Assembly (NCBI GenBank): GCA_024867545.1
Contig: JANFNE010000031.1
Span: forward strand, 186,001 to 250,000
Source of the DNA: Phytopythium helicoides
Lineage: Eukaryota; Oomycota; Peronosporomycetes; Pythiales; Pythiaceae
Direction of reading: 5' to 3'
DNA: 64,000 nucleotides
Part shown: in pieces, positions 38,679-51,665 of the stretch
Position numbering within the stretch: the stretch's first letter is position 1
Layout of the letters: each line of letters starts with the position of its first letter
Notes under the pieces: model-generated
The model's input: the letters and a program-made list of their open reading frames with translations, nothing else
Databases searched by the model: none
Told to the model about the DNA's origin: nothing
Position numbers and translations under genes: made by a program

Positions 38679-41600
38679 ATGAACGGCAACGAGCTGAGCC
38701 TGGATTTTGACGAGAATGGACCTCAGCAGTCTGTGAGAGAGAGGATCCGGGGAGTGAGTCCTCGGCGAGCTCTGTCGTCCAACTTGCCATTCATGACATC
38801 GACACCCCTGGTCTATGAAGACATCACGCTGGAGTCAGCTCTCGACCGGATGTTTGCGTGGTTTCGAGTGCCTCCTGATGCGACTTCGCCTGGTTCGTAC
38901 GTATCTGAGGGAACTCTTGGTCTGAATGAGTTCAACAGACTCCGCAAGTGCTTTCGCAAGGACGACATCAACCAAGAGCGATGGAAAAGAGCGATTGATG
39001 AACTCCCGGAGGATAAAAGAGCCGATAATGCCGTGACGAAGCATGGTTTCCGACTGTTGTTTGGACCGTTCCCGTTCTTTGGTAGCGATAATGTTGAGAA
39101 TATTGTGCATGAAGTGCTCAAGGACGAAGAAACGCTACATTTCTCGCAAATGCTTGTTGGTCGCTTCGGTGCAAGCGAGGATGGTAGCAGCCAACGATGG
39201 CCAAACCCGAGTAACGAAGACATACCACCTACCTCTATGCACATAGGTTTGCACCAAATACAAGACATTCAACGTGCAAGTTGTGTCGAAGTACCTATCT
39301 TTGAAGGTCAAGAGTGGGAAAGTGTGATCCAGGAACTGGGACTTGACGAACACACTTCGTCCATCAACTGGATGCAGTTCACGGAGCTGTTCTATATCTC
39401 AATCAATGGGAACGCGATATTTGAGCCTCATCATGAACCGTCCGCTGTTGTACACGCTGTGCTCGCTAACGAAAAGGTACTAGCTATGATGAGAGACCCA
39501 GACGAGGACACCATTTCAAGATCAGCTTTTACAAGTTTGCTACGTTCCCAGCACCAAACGATCGATATGGATGACAGGACATGGCAAGAAATGCTGCAAA
39601 GAACTCAGCCACTGGGCGACCAAAACACGGGACAAAAGAGGTCGCCTAGACGGCGCTCTACTCAAACTGAGGCTACGCCTGCGAGATTGGAGCAACCATT
39701 GCTGGTTGTGCGGAACACTGAGAACCGAGTACTGTCGTATGACATCGTCTTCACCGAAGTCGGAAACCTTGGCATCACCTTACAGTCTGATTTTTACGGG
39801 CTATGCCTAACAGTGGCATCCAAGCGAGGCCCAGCAGCAATGGCGAAATATACCATCATCCAGGAGCATGATATTGTGGCGAGTGTGAATGGTGTAAATT
39901 TGATTGCTGACACAATCGCGAACAGCAAGAAAGAGGAGTCAAGACGCCTATCGAATGGTCGATCGCATTTGGCTCAGAGCGGAGTCCGCAAAGTCACGTT
40001 TTACAGACAGGAGTCCTATTTTCGCTTCGACTCACACTTGACGCTCTTCTTGCGGACGATAGCTCCAGTCCAACCAGACGGCGTTCTTATCATTAAGCTT
40101 CCCAAGGATTTGATCAAGCATCGTGATGAAGATTTTGAGCTCAAGGTCAAATTCGAAATCCCGCAGCTCGAGGAGTTCGAGCACACTGTAGCTACTTTTG
40201 ATAGCGTGACAGAGACCATTCGGGTAGCTTTTGATGGTGAAACCTGCATTGCAGAGGATTCGACGCTCGTGTTCGCGATTTCAGGGATTAATTGCCAGGG
40301 AAATGTACGCTTAGGACCGTGTGAACTGTCACTCGGTCAGTACTCGGGGCCAGATAGTGAGTCAGAGCCTGTTTGCTTCGTTACGATGTTTACCAATTGG
40401 CACCACCGCGTAACACCAAGTCGTGAGCAACTGCTACAACATCGAAAAGATCGCAGTGAGGACAATGTATTGGCCGAATACGTTGACCCATCCTTACAGC
40501 TGCGAAAGATTAGAATGATTAGAAATCCCGGCTTCAGTCTTGGTATCGACTTCTTCGGTCAGTGCCCAATCGTCACAGAAGTCAAATCAAAGTCAGGTGA
40601 GATTCAGCAGCATGACATTTTGTGTTCCATCATGTCGGATGGAGAGGAGAACTCGGTTAACCAGTTCAATTGTATCAAGTCATTTGCGCTGAGTAAGAGC
40701 GAAGCCGACGCCCATTTGGCAAGCGTACGCCGGCGTTTGAAAGCACTTAGCCAAAGCCGAAAGCCATACGTTCTCCATTTTCTCCGTCTTCAGTCATACT
40801 TCTTCCACGAAGGAACGACGACCACGTTGACATTTACTCCGCTGACCGATTTCTCGAATGGAGCTGTGGTTACGTTTAGAATGCCGCAAAGAGATTGGAC
40901 AGTGAGCGATATAATCACAAGCCAAGTTATCAACCCTCCAAATATCGCAGTGCTTCAAACTGTTTGGGATTCTCAATCGCAATCAATTCAGCTTGTAATC
41001 GAACAATGCGCGGTTTCAGATCCGATGACGATTCAGTTGCGAGGAATATCCTCGTCACTGGACAGTGGCGTAGAATATATGACTGGTGGAACACGGCTTG
41101 CCGGGCCAAGCGAAGTGGTACTATTAGCGGATGGTAACGATTCTCACCCAGCGGAAATCGAGTTTGAGCTGCACGAGAGCTGGTATTCCTTCCTAGCAGG
41201 AAACGAAGGTATTGAGCCGACAAAAGTTATCGACATGCTGAGAAGCATCGAAACAACCCCATCAAAGTTGTGGGAAGAGCTAGAATACATGAACGGGATC
41301 TTTGAAGCGATGAAGCCTGATAACGCTGATACCTTGCGGCTTGACGATGTCAATCGTCTACTTCGTATTATTGGAGGATATGACGCAGTCCTGGATGCTG
41401 CCACGTGGGACACACTATGCAACGAGCTAGGAGCCAATGCAGCTAATGGTTTGACTCGCCGACAGTTTTCTTGTAGCTGGTACCAATTGACGGGACACAA
41501 TACACACCAAGTCAAGGATATTTTCTTTCGTCTTGATAGTGCGCAAAGGCTATTTGGTGAAATAGCTGAAATCTTCGAAGGAGATATCAATGTCCAAGTC

Positions 41601-44600
41601 ATTTCTAGAAACACCATTAAGATACTTGCAGAGCTCAAATTCTTTCCTGACTGTGCAACAGACAAAGTCTTGGAGCAGCTGCGATCTCAGGGCTCTAATG
41701 GCTGGAGTCGCGACGAAATATCACAAATAATGTGTGGCGGCCACCCTGACGTGATACCAATAGATCGTGGAGCGGCATTTTGGCTGACGATCTGTTACGC
41801 CAAGAAACTGTTTGGTCAGTTTGGAGAAAATGGATTTATGAACAGAATGCAACTAAATGCATTGCTGGCTGCTGCGAAAATTGTGAAGCCAAAACTTACC
41901 GATGAGCTCTGGGAAGCAATTTGCGAAACCACACGCTGCGACCCGGTGAATGGTTTGCGGCTATCAGATTTTCTTCGAGCATATGCTAGTGGTCTACTCG
42001 GATCTCGCGATGCCGTCAACGATTACTACAGTGTAGAGATGCAAAAGTTACTCCCTTCAAACGATTCACAATCTGACGGGACGCGTGAAGCAGTCATGGC
42101 CGTAGCTCGCGAGCGGGTGGATGTTGAAGCGGCGGCAAAATCAGCTCTGAAAGAAACCTCTGCTCTGACCAAAGCTCTCGATGATCTGCAAGAAGGAGCA
42201 TTTGGGGGTCGTGTTGAAGAAAAAACAGACGAGAACGTCTCATTTGAAGTTAGCTTCGAAGCAGTAAGCAGATCAAGAGATCGAGGATTTCTGCATATAT
42301 CTGTCTCGAGCATCACTGAGCTTGCAGATCGGTTCCTAGAGAAAGGCGAACCATTCAGTAAGAAAGATGAACCAGAAGGGCTTTACATAATTTTCCAAGT
42401 TGTTGGTGTAGCCCAGGAGCAGAACGATTCATCCTCGAACTCAATGTCTTTGGCCAAAAAGATGAGTGTCATTGCATTCGGGGAAGGCGATGAAAATGAT
42501 ACCAAGACACTGAATTTTCTTACAGAAGAGGAAAAGTGGGATAAATCATCCCAAGACCAGATGCGGGAACTAGACGAGCTTGAACAGAGCATTCAGTCAG
42601 ATACGAGTGAAAGAGCAGAGATCCAAAGGAAAATTAAAGCAGTCGAAGACGAGCTAAGCCAAAATCCTCACGGTCGGGTGTTTTCGTCGATTATACTTCG
42701 CGATCCTTCTCCTGATGCTTTCATCAGTTTCCCAGAAGATACATTCAGGCTATTTATTGACTCATCGAAATCCCAGAAAATCGAATGTAAACTGTTCAAG
42801 CAGAAAACCGATAAAAAGTCCGAGTTGGAGATGAAACTCAAAGTTGCAAAGGATGCTCTGAAGCGTGTGACCGCGCTTTCCAATACACTCGGCGATCTTG
42901 AACAGGAGAGGCGGGAGTACACAAAGCAAATATTGAAACGTACTAGTGCCATCGATAAAATGATTTCTGAGCAGTTTATTGTTTATCGACACGTGCAAGA
43001 TGAGAAGAGAAAGTACGAAAGCGAGAAGGCAGCTCTCAACAATGAGGTAGAGAAGAGAACTCAAGAACTTAAGGAAATCGAAGGCAGTAATCAGATTGAC
43101 CTAAGTGGAACCGGACTTGAAACCCGGCTTATCGGGAGAGCGACATTTGATCTGCAAGACCTTCTCTTAGTTCTTCATGATGACAGCAAAACCACAGATG
43201 ATCTCAAAATGTTGGTGACGGAAAAAAATGAGGATGTTGGTGTGCTGAAGGTTGAGTTTCAATATAAGTGCAAGAGCATGCAAATTAATGACACTCCTTC
43301 AAAACTACCACTTCTTAGTCGTCACCTAACCAAGATAAAGGAGCAAGATGATGACGAGGGGACGCAGGGTACAATATATGAATATCCGTTCCGATCGCAC
43401 TTGCGTTTATGCTGGCACTGTGACGGATTAAAGGATAATGATTGCCTCTATCTGATCCATGATGATGTCTCGGCACCAAATTTACTGCAGAGTCTTGATG
43501 CTCCGGCATTCAAAATGACCTGGAGAGTGGATGAGTCCGACAGAGAAAACAATGAAAGCTCACGGCATAATTGGTGTGTTCCAAACGCTTTGTTGAGATT
43601 TTATGGGAACCTTCAAGAACCAGTAGCAATTACCCGCGAAGAGATCAAGTCAGGGATTGCCCTTTTTCCATCGGCGCATCGTTTGAATTTACCACCAGGA
43701 AGATTCCAAATTTGCTTAGTGCGGGATCAAGTAGATGAAGCAGGAACAAAGACACGGGTAATTCTTGGTCGGTCTCGCTCGTTAGGCGTAGTTCCTGGGG
43801 AGAATAGCATCCATACAATGTTCGGAACGACGCCGTTAGTAGATGTTCGACCATTCCTTGTTTCACTAAAAGTTTTCATTGCCACCAAAGAGGGTTCAAC
43901 TCGCCAAGAATCCCAACTGCCAATCGATAGTACTAAATCTGTTGTTTTTCAATTCAATCTCGGGCACGCAAAAGCCCAGTATAACGACTGGATCATTGTG
44001 CTTCCTGAAGAAATCATACGCGCCTCGGATAGCCTTCGCTCTACGATATTAGGAAAACTCCAAGCTAATAGCACCGAAGAAATCTGCGAGGCTCAAGAGC
44101 TGCTAAACGTAGGACTCCCAAAAGCAGCCGAGAAATTTGACACTAGTACGTGGTTCAAAGCTACTTACTTCTTGCTTCGCAAGCTTCGCTGGACTCTGTT
44201 ATGGTGGCCGACTAACCGCACAAAGGACAAAATCTTGGAAGAGTTTTGGCAAGAATATCTATCTGCGTCTCCATTTGTACGGCGTTACTTCCCTCTGATC
44301 GTTCATGATGTTGTGGAGGAAATAAGCGCTCGAAGCAAGCTTCTTGGGCTCAACATTCAACTACGAACATCTATGCCAAAGCCAGGCAAAATTCGATATG
44401 TTCTCCAACGGTATCAATGCAAAAAGAACCCCACTAAGAACAGTCTAAAGAAATACTCGCTTATGGGAGTTGGAAAAGCGTTTCCTGTTATCAAAAATGC
44501 ATCTGACAGTCTTTCTGAAGACCAGATGACCGTTCGGTTGGGCTCGAAATTCAGTGATGGTGGTAGTTACGTCGCAAAATACGTCAGACGTCAGTTAACC

Positions 44601-47600
44601 AATGAATGGTCCAATGAAGATTCACGAGAATCATGTGCAACTGGAGAGCTTTGTCGCTACGGCCCGTTCACAATAAAAAAGGCAAAGAGTGTCCGAAAGT
44701 GGAGTTACTACAAAGCGAAGAGCATTCGATGGCTCGAGACTGCTTACCGTTCGAATCTTTTTACTCTTATTCTTCAGCTTTTGTTCACAGCTGGACTTGG
44801 ATTCATTAAGTACGCACTCGCACTTGCCAACTTGTCATTCAATCTGACGCTACTTGCGAATGCATTTTTGGTCGAACCGCAGAAAATTAAAGAGCTCAAA
44901 GCAGCGTTTACACATCTGTTCTGGGAGCCACTCCAGGCCATGTTCATTAGTTTTTACAAGTTTGCCGACGCCATGGAAAAGCTTATCAGCATCAGATTTA
45001 ATATGTTTGACATATCGGCGGAATGCGTGTCAGGGTTTTACTTGATATGGACGTTTATTGCACTAGTTCTTGCAACATTTTTGCTCTACGTTGTTGTTCA
45101 AGAAGACGTATTGCTCAAGGTGCAAAAAATCGATGAGCGCTTGCCAGTTAAAGGCCTTGGAGCACTGTTCATTATCCCCATCTTCCTGTCCATTAAAACG
45201 TGTGTCCTCTTTTTATCTAATAACTTGGGTAAGCTCTATGACACTCTTTGTGAAGGCCCTGTAGGGGCTTTTGCCACTCTCCATTTGTTCACAGACAAGA
45301 CCCCGGAATGTACGCACGTCTGGCTTGCTAAACTCAACTATTCTGTTGGCGTTATCATGATTACAATGATAACTATATTCATGTTTGTATGTCTTCCGTT
45401 GCTGATACTAGATTTGTACAGCTGGGCTCCTCATGTGAAAGTCGAAGACCAAGAAAATATCCAAAAACTCAGCTACACTCGAAGTCGGCGATTAATTAAA
45501 GACGCAATTCGTCAAAATGCGAGTTTAGTTGAGTGGAGATGGAAATTAGTATTACCAAAGAGAGTACGCAAATGGACACTGGATCTGCAAGCAACACGTA
45601 CAGGAGTTTTGTTCCTCATCATCACTCGGAAACTGAAGCCAATTGGTTCAATATTGGATCAAGTATTGAAGAAAATATGGTGGGCAATGATATTGGTGAT
45701 GAAAACTGTGATTGGGGTTGTGGCCCATATTGTCAAAGTGGTGACGGCGAGGATTATCAACACGCTAATCAAGTGTATGTGTTGTTGCTGCAGCAAAAGA
45801 ATCCAGGGCAGTGCTTCAAATGTTGCTGCATTGGTCTCGTATTCGATCAAATCAATTCCATCAGTAATTCGCATGTGCAAGCTTCCTTCTTTTGATCAAA
45901 GCTGCGATGATTATATCACCATGACCTACAGTGAGCTCATTTCTCACTATGGTTTTGTGCGACTCTCGCTTGTTTTTATTCGATTGTACTTCGTGCTGAT
46001 GGTGCGATCGATTGGTCGTTCACTTGGAGCATTTCTCGGCTGGAGATCTAGTGCCTCTTATATGTACTATACACCTGAGGCGCAACCCGGGTTGCGATCC
46101 AAATCACATCAAATGAGAGAAACTGTGCCACCGCGTAATGCAAAAGAGTGGACTGAACAAGCAGCACATCGTACCGCTCGCCACGTTAAAAAAATCCTTA
46201 CATTTGACAAGTTTTGTATGAAATTTAACTTCAATTGGAAGCTTCAGCACATCAAGGACAAGATTGTGATGCCACTTATAAACATTTGTCTTGTCAGTGG
46301 TGGAATATGGGGTGAGAATCAGTGGAAAGAGTTTGCTATCGAACCTCGAGCCAACGACTGCTTTAAAGACGAGCCGAGTGGTGAGATTAAGCAGCTTCAG
46401 ACGATGACGCTGCACGGAAAGATTGTTAGCCTTTTCTGGCTCTGCGTGCCCGAAACCCTTTATATTGCCTACACGTCAGAAGTTCTGAACCGTGGGCCAA
46501 TTCTGACGTACTTTATCAATAAGAAATTCTTGCAGGCAGATTTGCCTGAGTCCGAGCGAGACAAAGATCCGGTGTGGAGATTTGTTTCAATTTCGTGGTT
46601 TAATGAAAACCAAGAAGGCGTTGTCTATTTGACGAATACGAGCTTCATCACAACGACGCTTAGGTGGCTCAGTGCCACGGGAGAGCTTGTGGCTCTCTTA
46701 CGTCTTCAGCACAATTATGCTAATATTCGGTGGTTAAAAGTGGCACTCTGGGCTACTGCCGTGACTCCAATGCTAGAGTTTCTTCAGCAAGCTCGTAGCG
46801 TGTGGCTTGAGTTTGTGGAGTCAAATGATGGCCTGAGGACAACACATATTGACATGCCAGTTGAAGCTGTACCAGACCTAGCCGCTACTTTAATTCAGTC
46901 TCGAAGTGAGGATGACAATTCCGATTCCTCTCGAGGCAAAACGAATCAAAAGCATTCCCAAAGACGCAATCAAATGTCTAAAGCTGAAGCTCTCGATAGA
47001 CTAGCACAGGTGACACGCGACAACGTCATTACTAAGTCTAAAGATATTGGTGATAGTCTATCCCGAACATTTGGGGTCGCATCAGACCTGGATGTTGCGA
47101 AGGCAACTTCCGCAAAGAAGAAACTTGTGGTGCTGCAGGCTATGCCCGATCTAAGCTATGTAGTACTTGCAGATGCACTTGATCGTGGTGAGGGAGAAGT
47201 GACAGTCAGCTGGAAGGTTAATGCACGACAGCGTTTCCACGCCAATGACGCAATAGGATTGTTTCCTGCCCGAAAATCGGGTAACAAGGGCCGTCGCACA
47301 ATGGATCAATGTATTTGTTATCGTCTACTGAAGCACACTGGATCTAGCGAGTTTGGCTGGAAGCCGAAAACTGCAGATAAGGAAGAAGAAGCAATGGAAA
47401 TAATTGTATCGGCGAAAAAACTGTTGCGATTGACCAGAAGCGAATCTCAAAAAATGAAAGGAACCACCAGTATAGGAAAATCAAAACACGCTGAGATAAC
47501 GGCAAACAAAGTACTTGATGACAGGTTTAAAAAACAATTACAGTTATCAAAGGCGAAGCCCGGGAGAAAACTAACAGATACTCTGCAAGATGCGGTTGAC

Positions 47601-49907
47601 TCCATAGAGGCCGCTGAGGTAAGCGAAATTGATCTGACAACTGCTTTCAATTCGCTCATGGGATGTGTTCATAGACTCGAAAGAAAATAAATGATGCCCA
47701 GGATGAAGCTGCAAAGGACAGAAAGGTGTGTGATTAAACAGTGCTCCATGAGTAATTATTGATGTCTCACTGCGATTCGTTTCCAGGTTGTGAGCGGTGA
47801 GGTCAAATTTCGTCCTGCAAACAACAGCTTACCTCCAACCGACAAAGACTACGACGCATTCATTTATGGGAACGACGCCGGCATCTATCCACCCAAGTAC
47901 GGCCTCCAGAACTACGAGTTTTACTATCTACGCTACAATGACAACAAACATGGCACCCAGCAGGCTGAAAATGCCACTTCTGAAAAAAACCTGCTGAGTA
48001 AAGTGCGACCGAAGGATGTCGACAGTCCACATTCGTGCTACGATGTCCTCGATCTTCTTCCATCCAATGAAATCAAGATTGGCACATTCAACTTATTCAT
48101 GAATCTTACATGCGATCAACAGCTAGTGGGACCAGGAGAAAAGCTTAGCCTTACGTGGACCATCAATGGAGTAAACTACGATACTCTAGCAATGCGAGAA
48201 TGTAGAAACTGCATCGGGTTCTTTCGAGTTTCTTGTCCGACCTCCAACAAAAAGACAACTCTTTCAGCCGGCTACGCTAAGATAGAGATTGTGCCAATAA
48301 CTGCCTATATCAAAGCCGACCCAGGAAAACCATGTTCTGGGCGAATGGTGGTCAGCACTCCGTTGGAGCCAGGAATGTACGAAATTCGGTTCTTATTTAA
48401 CTACTTCAAAGATGCCAGATTACATCGCCAGTGCCAAGTCTTCGGTGATCTTGAGGACGAAATGCAAGTGCTAAGGATTCGATCCTTCTATGAAAAACAT
48501 GCAGTCACCGATTCCGTGAACAGGTTCAAATCATGCGAGGCAGAGATACTAGACAAAGCTCACACGAGCACCATCAAGTGGCTGGGTAAAGCACTGACAA
48601 ACGCTCTCACCGAACCTGAATCGAGCCAAAAACTAGTTGAGTACAGCGAACGACTCTTGAAGACAATCGAAGAGAAGCTTCAAGAAGAATTGACTTCGAA
48701 CTCACGTGAATGTCAAGATCTCTTAATAGGAATCGTCCGACCACTCAATAGCTCCTCTTTTCTCGAGGTTTTGGTTGCAGCACTTGAAACCAACAGTCAA
48801 GTCAATGATCATCTCAATTCGATCGTTTTCCCCGTGGCTACTGACGAAGACCTCAAGGGGATCAAGGGCAAGTGGATCAACAAATACTATTACCATACAC
48901 TTTTGCCAATTGACGATGACATACGCAAAGCTGTTGGTGTTTACCGATCCGATCTCACTTTTTTGGCACTTGAATACTTACAGCGAGAATCGCTCTGTGG
49001 TTTCCATGATCTTGTTGACGACATTGTTTTAACAGAAGAACTTCTCCTTGCCTCAGTCGATCAAATCATGAATGATGTGGCAAGTAGTTGCATTTCACTG
49101 TATGAGAAGCCTATCCGCATAGCCGTTGACTTCGTAATTGCAGCCGCGAAAAATGAAATTAGAAAGCTCAATGCGCTGCAGCACGTCCAGGCAAAATTGG
49201 TCGATTTATGCAGGAATCACGTACAGCAAATTGTGCGAGCTTTTCTAGAAACTGATCACAATGCGCAGAATTGTGGCTTCAAATGGAAATTGCGATCATA
49301 CAATGAGTCATCGAGCGAGATTAAAGCTTCTTGTTTAAGTGATTCGGATAAAACAGCGACTTCAGGAGAGATGAAAAGTCCTAATAGCTCTCTCAAAAAC
49401 AAGGTCGAAGTAATTCGGGAGAGACTGGATCGTCTGAAGTGCAGATTTGACGCCCCCCTAGATGGCGGTGAGTTTGAGAGACATGACAATGAAAGTGGTG
49501 GTGATGCAATTGCAACAATTGGCGCTCCCGAACGTGATTCAATAACACCAGTGACATTGCAGCATATAGCAGTGCGCACATGGGTTGTTCCATTGCTTAC
49601 TCAAAAGATAGTTTTGCAATTACGGCAGCGGTATGCACTCGCGGCGAGCAAGAGTCTGGTCTCCCAATCAGGTTTGTGTTCGCACTCTCAATTCTGTTTT
49701 TGTGCTGAATCTAAACGATCAGTTAAACCCTGGGGATTCCCGTCGATGTGGGCAAATCCGATGGAGTCGCCACTTTACTTTTTGGAAGAATCTCGAAAGA
49801 ACAAGTCACTTGAAATCGAAAGCTCTACGGTACTAGAGCTGAATCAAAAGCTTTCTCTGAGCAATACAACTTATAGCGAAGCAAACCCTGATAGAAACAT
49901 CGCGTGA
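38679..49907 (+). CDS. Giant multidomain polytopic membrane protein, copy 3 (~3703 aa), unknown function
   Basis: Three exons: 38679-47618 (2980 codons), 47675-47725 (17 codons, TRKKINDAQDEAAKDRK) and 47787-49907. Splice sites match copy 2: GAG/gtaagc, catag/ACT, AAG/gtgtgtg, ttccag/GTT. I chose the ATG at 38679 because it aligns with copy 2; the open frame upstream has no ATG. Domain order is as in copy 2: EF-hand-like N-terminus, two PDZ-like modules, C2-like stretch, coiled coil, beta-sandwich modules, hydrophobic cluster at roughly residues 2020-2610, and a beta-rich plus helical C-terminus. It ends about 21 residues earlier than copy 2, because the codon after NIA is TGA where copy 2 has AGA; related coding sense continues beyond. 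Patches match copy 1 rather than copy 2, which points to gene conversion. Confidence 0.85.
47675..47725 (+). other. 51-nt microexon of copy 3
   Basis: Phase-0 exon flanked by ttcatag and gtgtgtga, counterpart of 18360-18310. Compared with copy 2 it differs at only a few positions (T for A at residue 1, N for I at residue 6), and its length is unchanged. Confidence 0.82.
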
Positions 49908-50109
49908 GAAAGCGATGACAGTGGAGAGGGCAACTGTTGCAGCGAAGACCAAAACAAGAATGAGAACGAATTGCATGAATGCAGGGATGATATAAAATGA
50001 TTACACATTCTGCGAATTTTTGAGCCTGAAAGTGGGTCTCTATTTTCAAAATTTATACACTCGGTGCATGTGGGCAGTGGGCTTGACGAACTTCAGTAGC
50101 CTTCTGCTT

Positions 50110-50560
50110 GTTGGCCATTTTCCGGCGGGATGCTCCCAAAATTATGTCGTTCTTAAGCTGGCACAACATTTCTTAGTGCACTCCTAATGGCTCTTACATG
50201 TAACCACACCACTCAAGTCACTAAGCACCTCAGTAAAATCGATTATTCCGGTGCCAACAGACGAGAATAGGTCAAGGAGATATGGGTGACCAAATACTAG
50301 CAACTTACACTTCTACCGAAAGATGCAAAGATCTGCGAGGCTGTTTGAATTTGCCGATCGGATCATAATGCTTCAGCTTAGAAGAAGTTTACTATGAGTA
50401 ACTGTACGGCTGCTGTTATCTTGTGTGGTGACGTCGTTTTAATCAAGGAGCTGCTTCTTACCGTTAATACTCTAACAAACAGCTGTGCCAAATTCTTTGA
50501 AAGCCCCTTCCGTGAAGCATGCAAAGATGCGCTTAGAATGTAGACGATGACATGTCAAAA
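50110..50560 (+). pseudogene. Strongly decayed fragment of the giant gene's last exon (right arm)
   Basis: Mirror of 15480-15900. It keeps degraded words of the last exon in the order expected for plus-strand reading, without an open frame. Confidence 0.6.
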
Positions 50561-50795
50561 CATGTGCTACGGTACATTGAAGCAATATTGATTGACCAAG
50601 AGCAAGAACTTGATCACAACTGGATTGAAATGAGGATTGTAACCATGCAATGAATTAAATGTCGCAAACGACTCCGAGTCGCTGTGAGTGACTTGAAGAG
50701 CCGAAGAAATCTCAAGAATATCATAAGATGAGGGTTAACGTACTTGGCTGGTAGTCAGTAACATATTTCCTCTCTGGACTATGATTTTTTACCCG

Positions 50796-51233
50796 TTAGT
50801 GAACACCATTATCAAAGTAATCTTGAACGTTTGGGTGTAATAAAGCAACTAGCGCATCACGAGTCTTGTTCATCTTGCGGTCCGTTGCAAGATAAAGCAG
50901 TTGATCTGCCATACTGTTGTAACTTCTGCAGTAGTGACAACCCCAGACCGCTATCTCATAGGTGCCCGTCAGCTTTCTCGCTGGCAGGTGTACGTTAAAT
51001 AAGATGGATTTTATAGTGTCAAAAGCCACCAACTTGAACTCGATCGCAGGAAGCGAAAAGCTGCTTACCAGCCCTACATGGGGTCGGGTGGGGCCATCGC
51101 TGGCTTCAACAGGTAGGTGCACAACCAGCACCAATGCCATTGGACGGGATCCGATCTGCAGTTGCTGCGCTGAGTGAAGGAAGACTGGCGACAAAGGCTG
51201 GACTGGCGGCGGCTCCTCATGAGTGAGCACCAT
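50796..51233 (-). CDS. Hypothetical 145-aa reading frame at the outer end of the right arm
   Basis: An open frame that starts within the ~300-bp repeat and ends VQDYFDNGVH. The segment LTGTYEIAVWGCHYCRSYNS followed by MADQLLYLATDRKM looks protein-like. In the left arm the corresponding stretch (about 14950-15221) keeps the same words, including a final VQDYFDNGVH, but contains changes and a frame break. So either this is a relic coding segment or chance. No family is recognised. Confidence 0.3.
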   Translation of the reverse strand: MVLTHEEPPPVQPLSPVFLHSAQQLQIGSRPMALVLVVHLPVEASDGPTRPHVGLVSSFSLPAIEFKLVAFDTIKSILFNVHLPARKLTGTYEIAVWGCHYCRSYNSMADQLLYLATDRKMNKTRDALVALLHPNVQDYFDNGVH

Positions 51234-51370
51234 CGCTAAGTCGACACGGCTCTCGGTTCAAGTTGGCCGCCAGACAGCGGTAACCGCGAGGATACGCGAA
51301 AGCTTCTCTTCAATGGACTCATCCGAGGAGACGTAGAGGCGCCGGCATGAAGGGCCAGTGGGTGTTCTTT
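51110..51370 (-). repeat. ~300-bp family repeat, right-arm outer copy
   Basis: Mirror of 14611-14915. Only one GGCTCCTCATGAGTG unit is left here. Confidence 0.75.
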
Positions 51371-51665
51371 GCCGCGTGTGGTGGTGGAGGCTTGATTCCT
51401 TGTGAATCACAACAAGCGCTTGATTGAAGTGAATCTGGTGGGAGATGATGGAGCGACGACTCTGTCTGGCATTGTCGGTGGGGGACATGAACGTTCAGCT
51501 GTCGTCTCCACTCTTGCATTTGAATCAGAGGGGCAATCCAATGGTGGCAACGATTGGAGAGCCGCTGTACATACCGCCTCTGGCAGCTTCAGACTGTTGC
51601 CTCATGGTTAGGAAAGTCTTGCGGGGATAGAGCTCACTGCCAATAGTTCTCTATGCGATTGATGT

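Larger units (their letters stand above)
36950..51665. repeat. Right arm of the large inverted duplication
   Basis: Reverse-complement partner of 14310-29280. It carries, in mirrored order, the inner ~300-bp repeat, the hairpin, giant gene copy 3, the decayed exon fragment and the outer ~300-bp repeat. The divergence from the left arm is modest in coding exons and higher between genes. Confidence 0.88.

Noticed and set aside
16065..49907. Giant genes as transposon-encoded proteins
   Set aside because: No reverse transcriptase, integrase, transposase, helicase or polymerase motif was seen in any frame. The flanking ~300-bp repeats alone are not enough to call a mobile element.
14310..51665. 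Inverted arms as a simple assembly fold-back artefact
   Set aside because: The arms differ at many positions, have different frame status in noncoding relics, and show different partner-specific identity to copy 1. A fold-back would be nearly identical.
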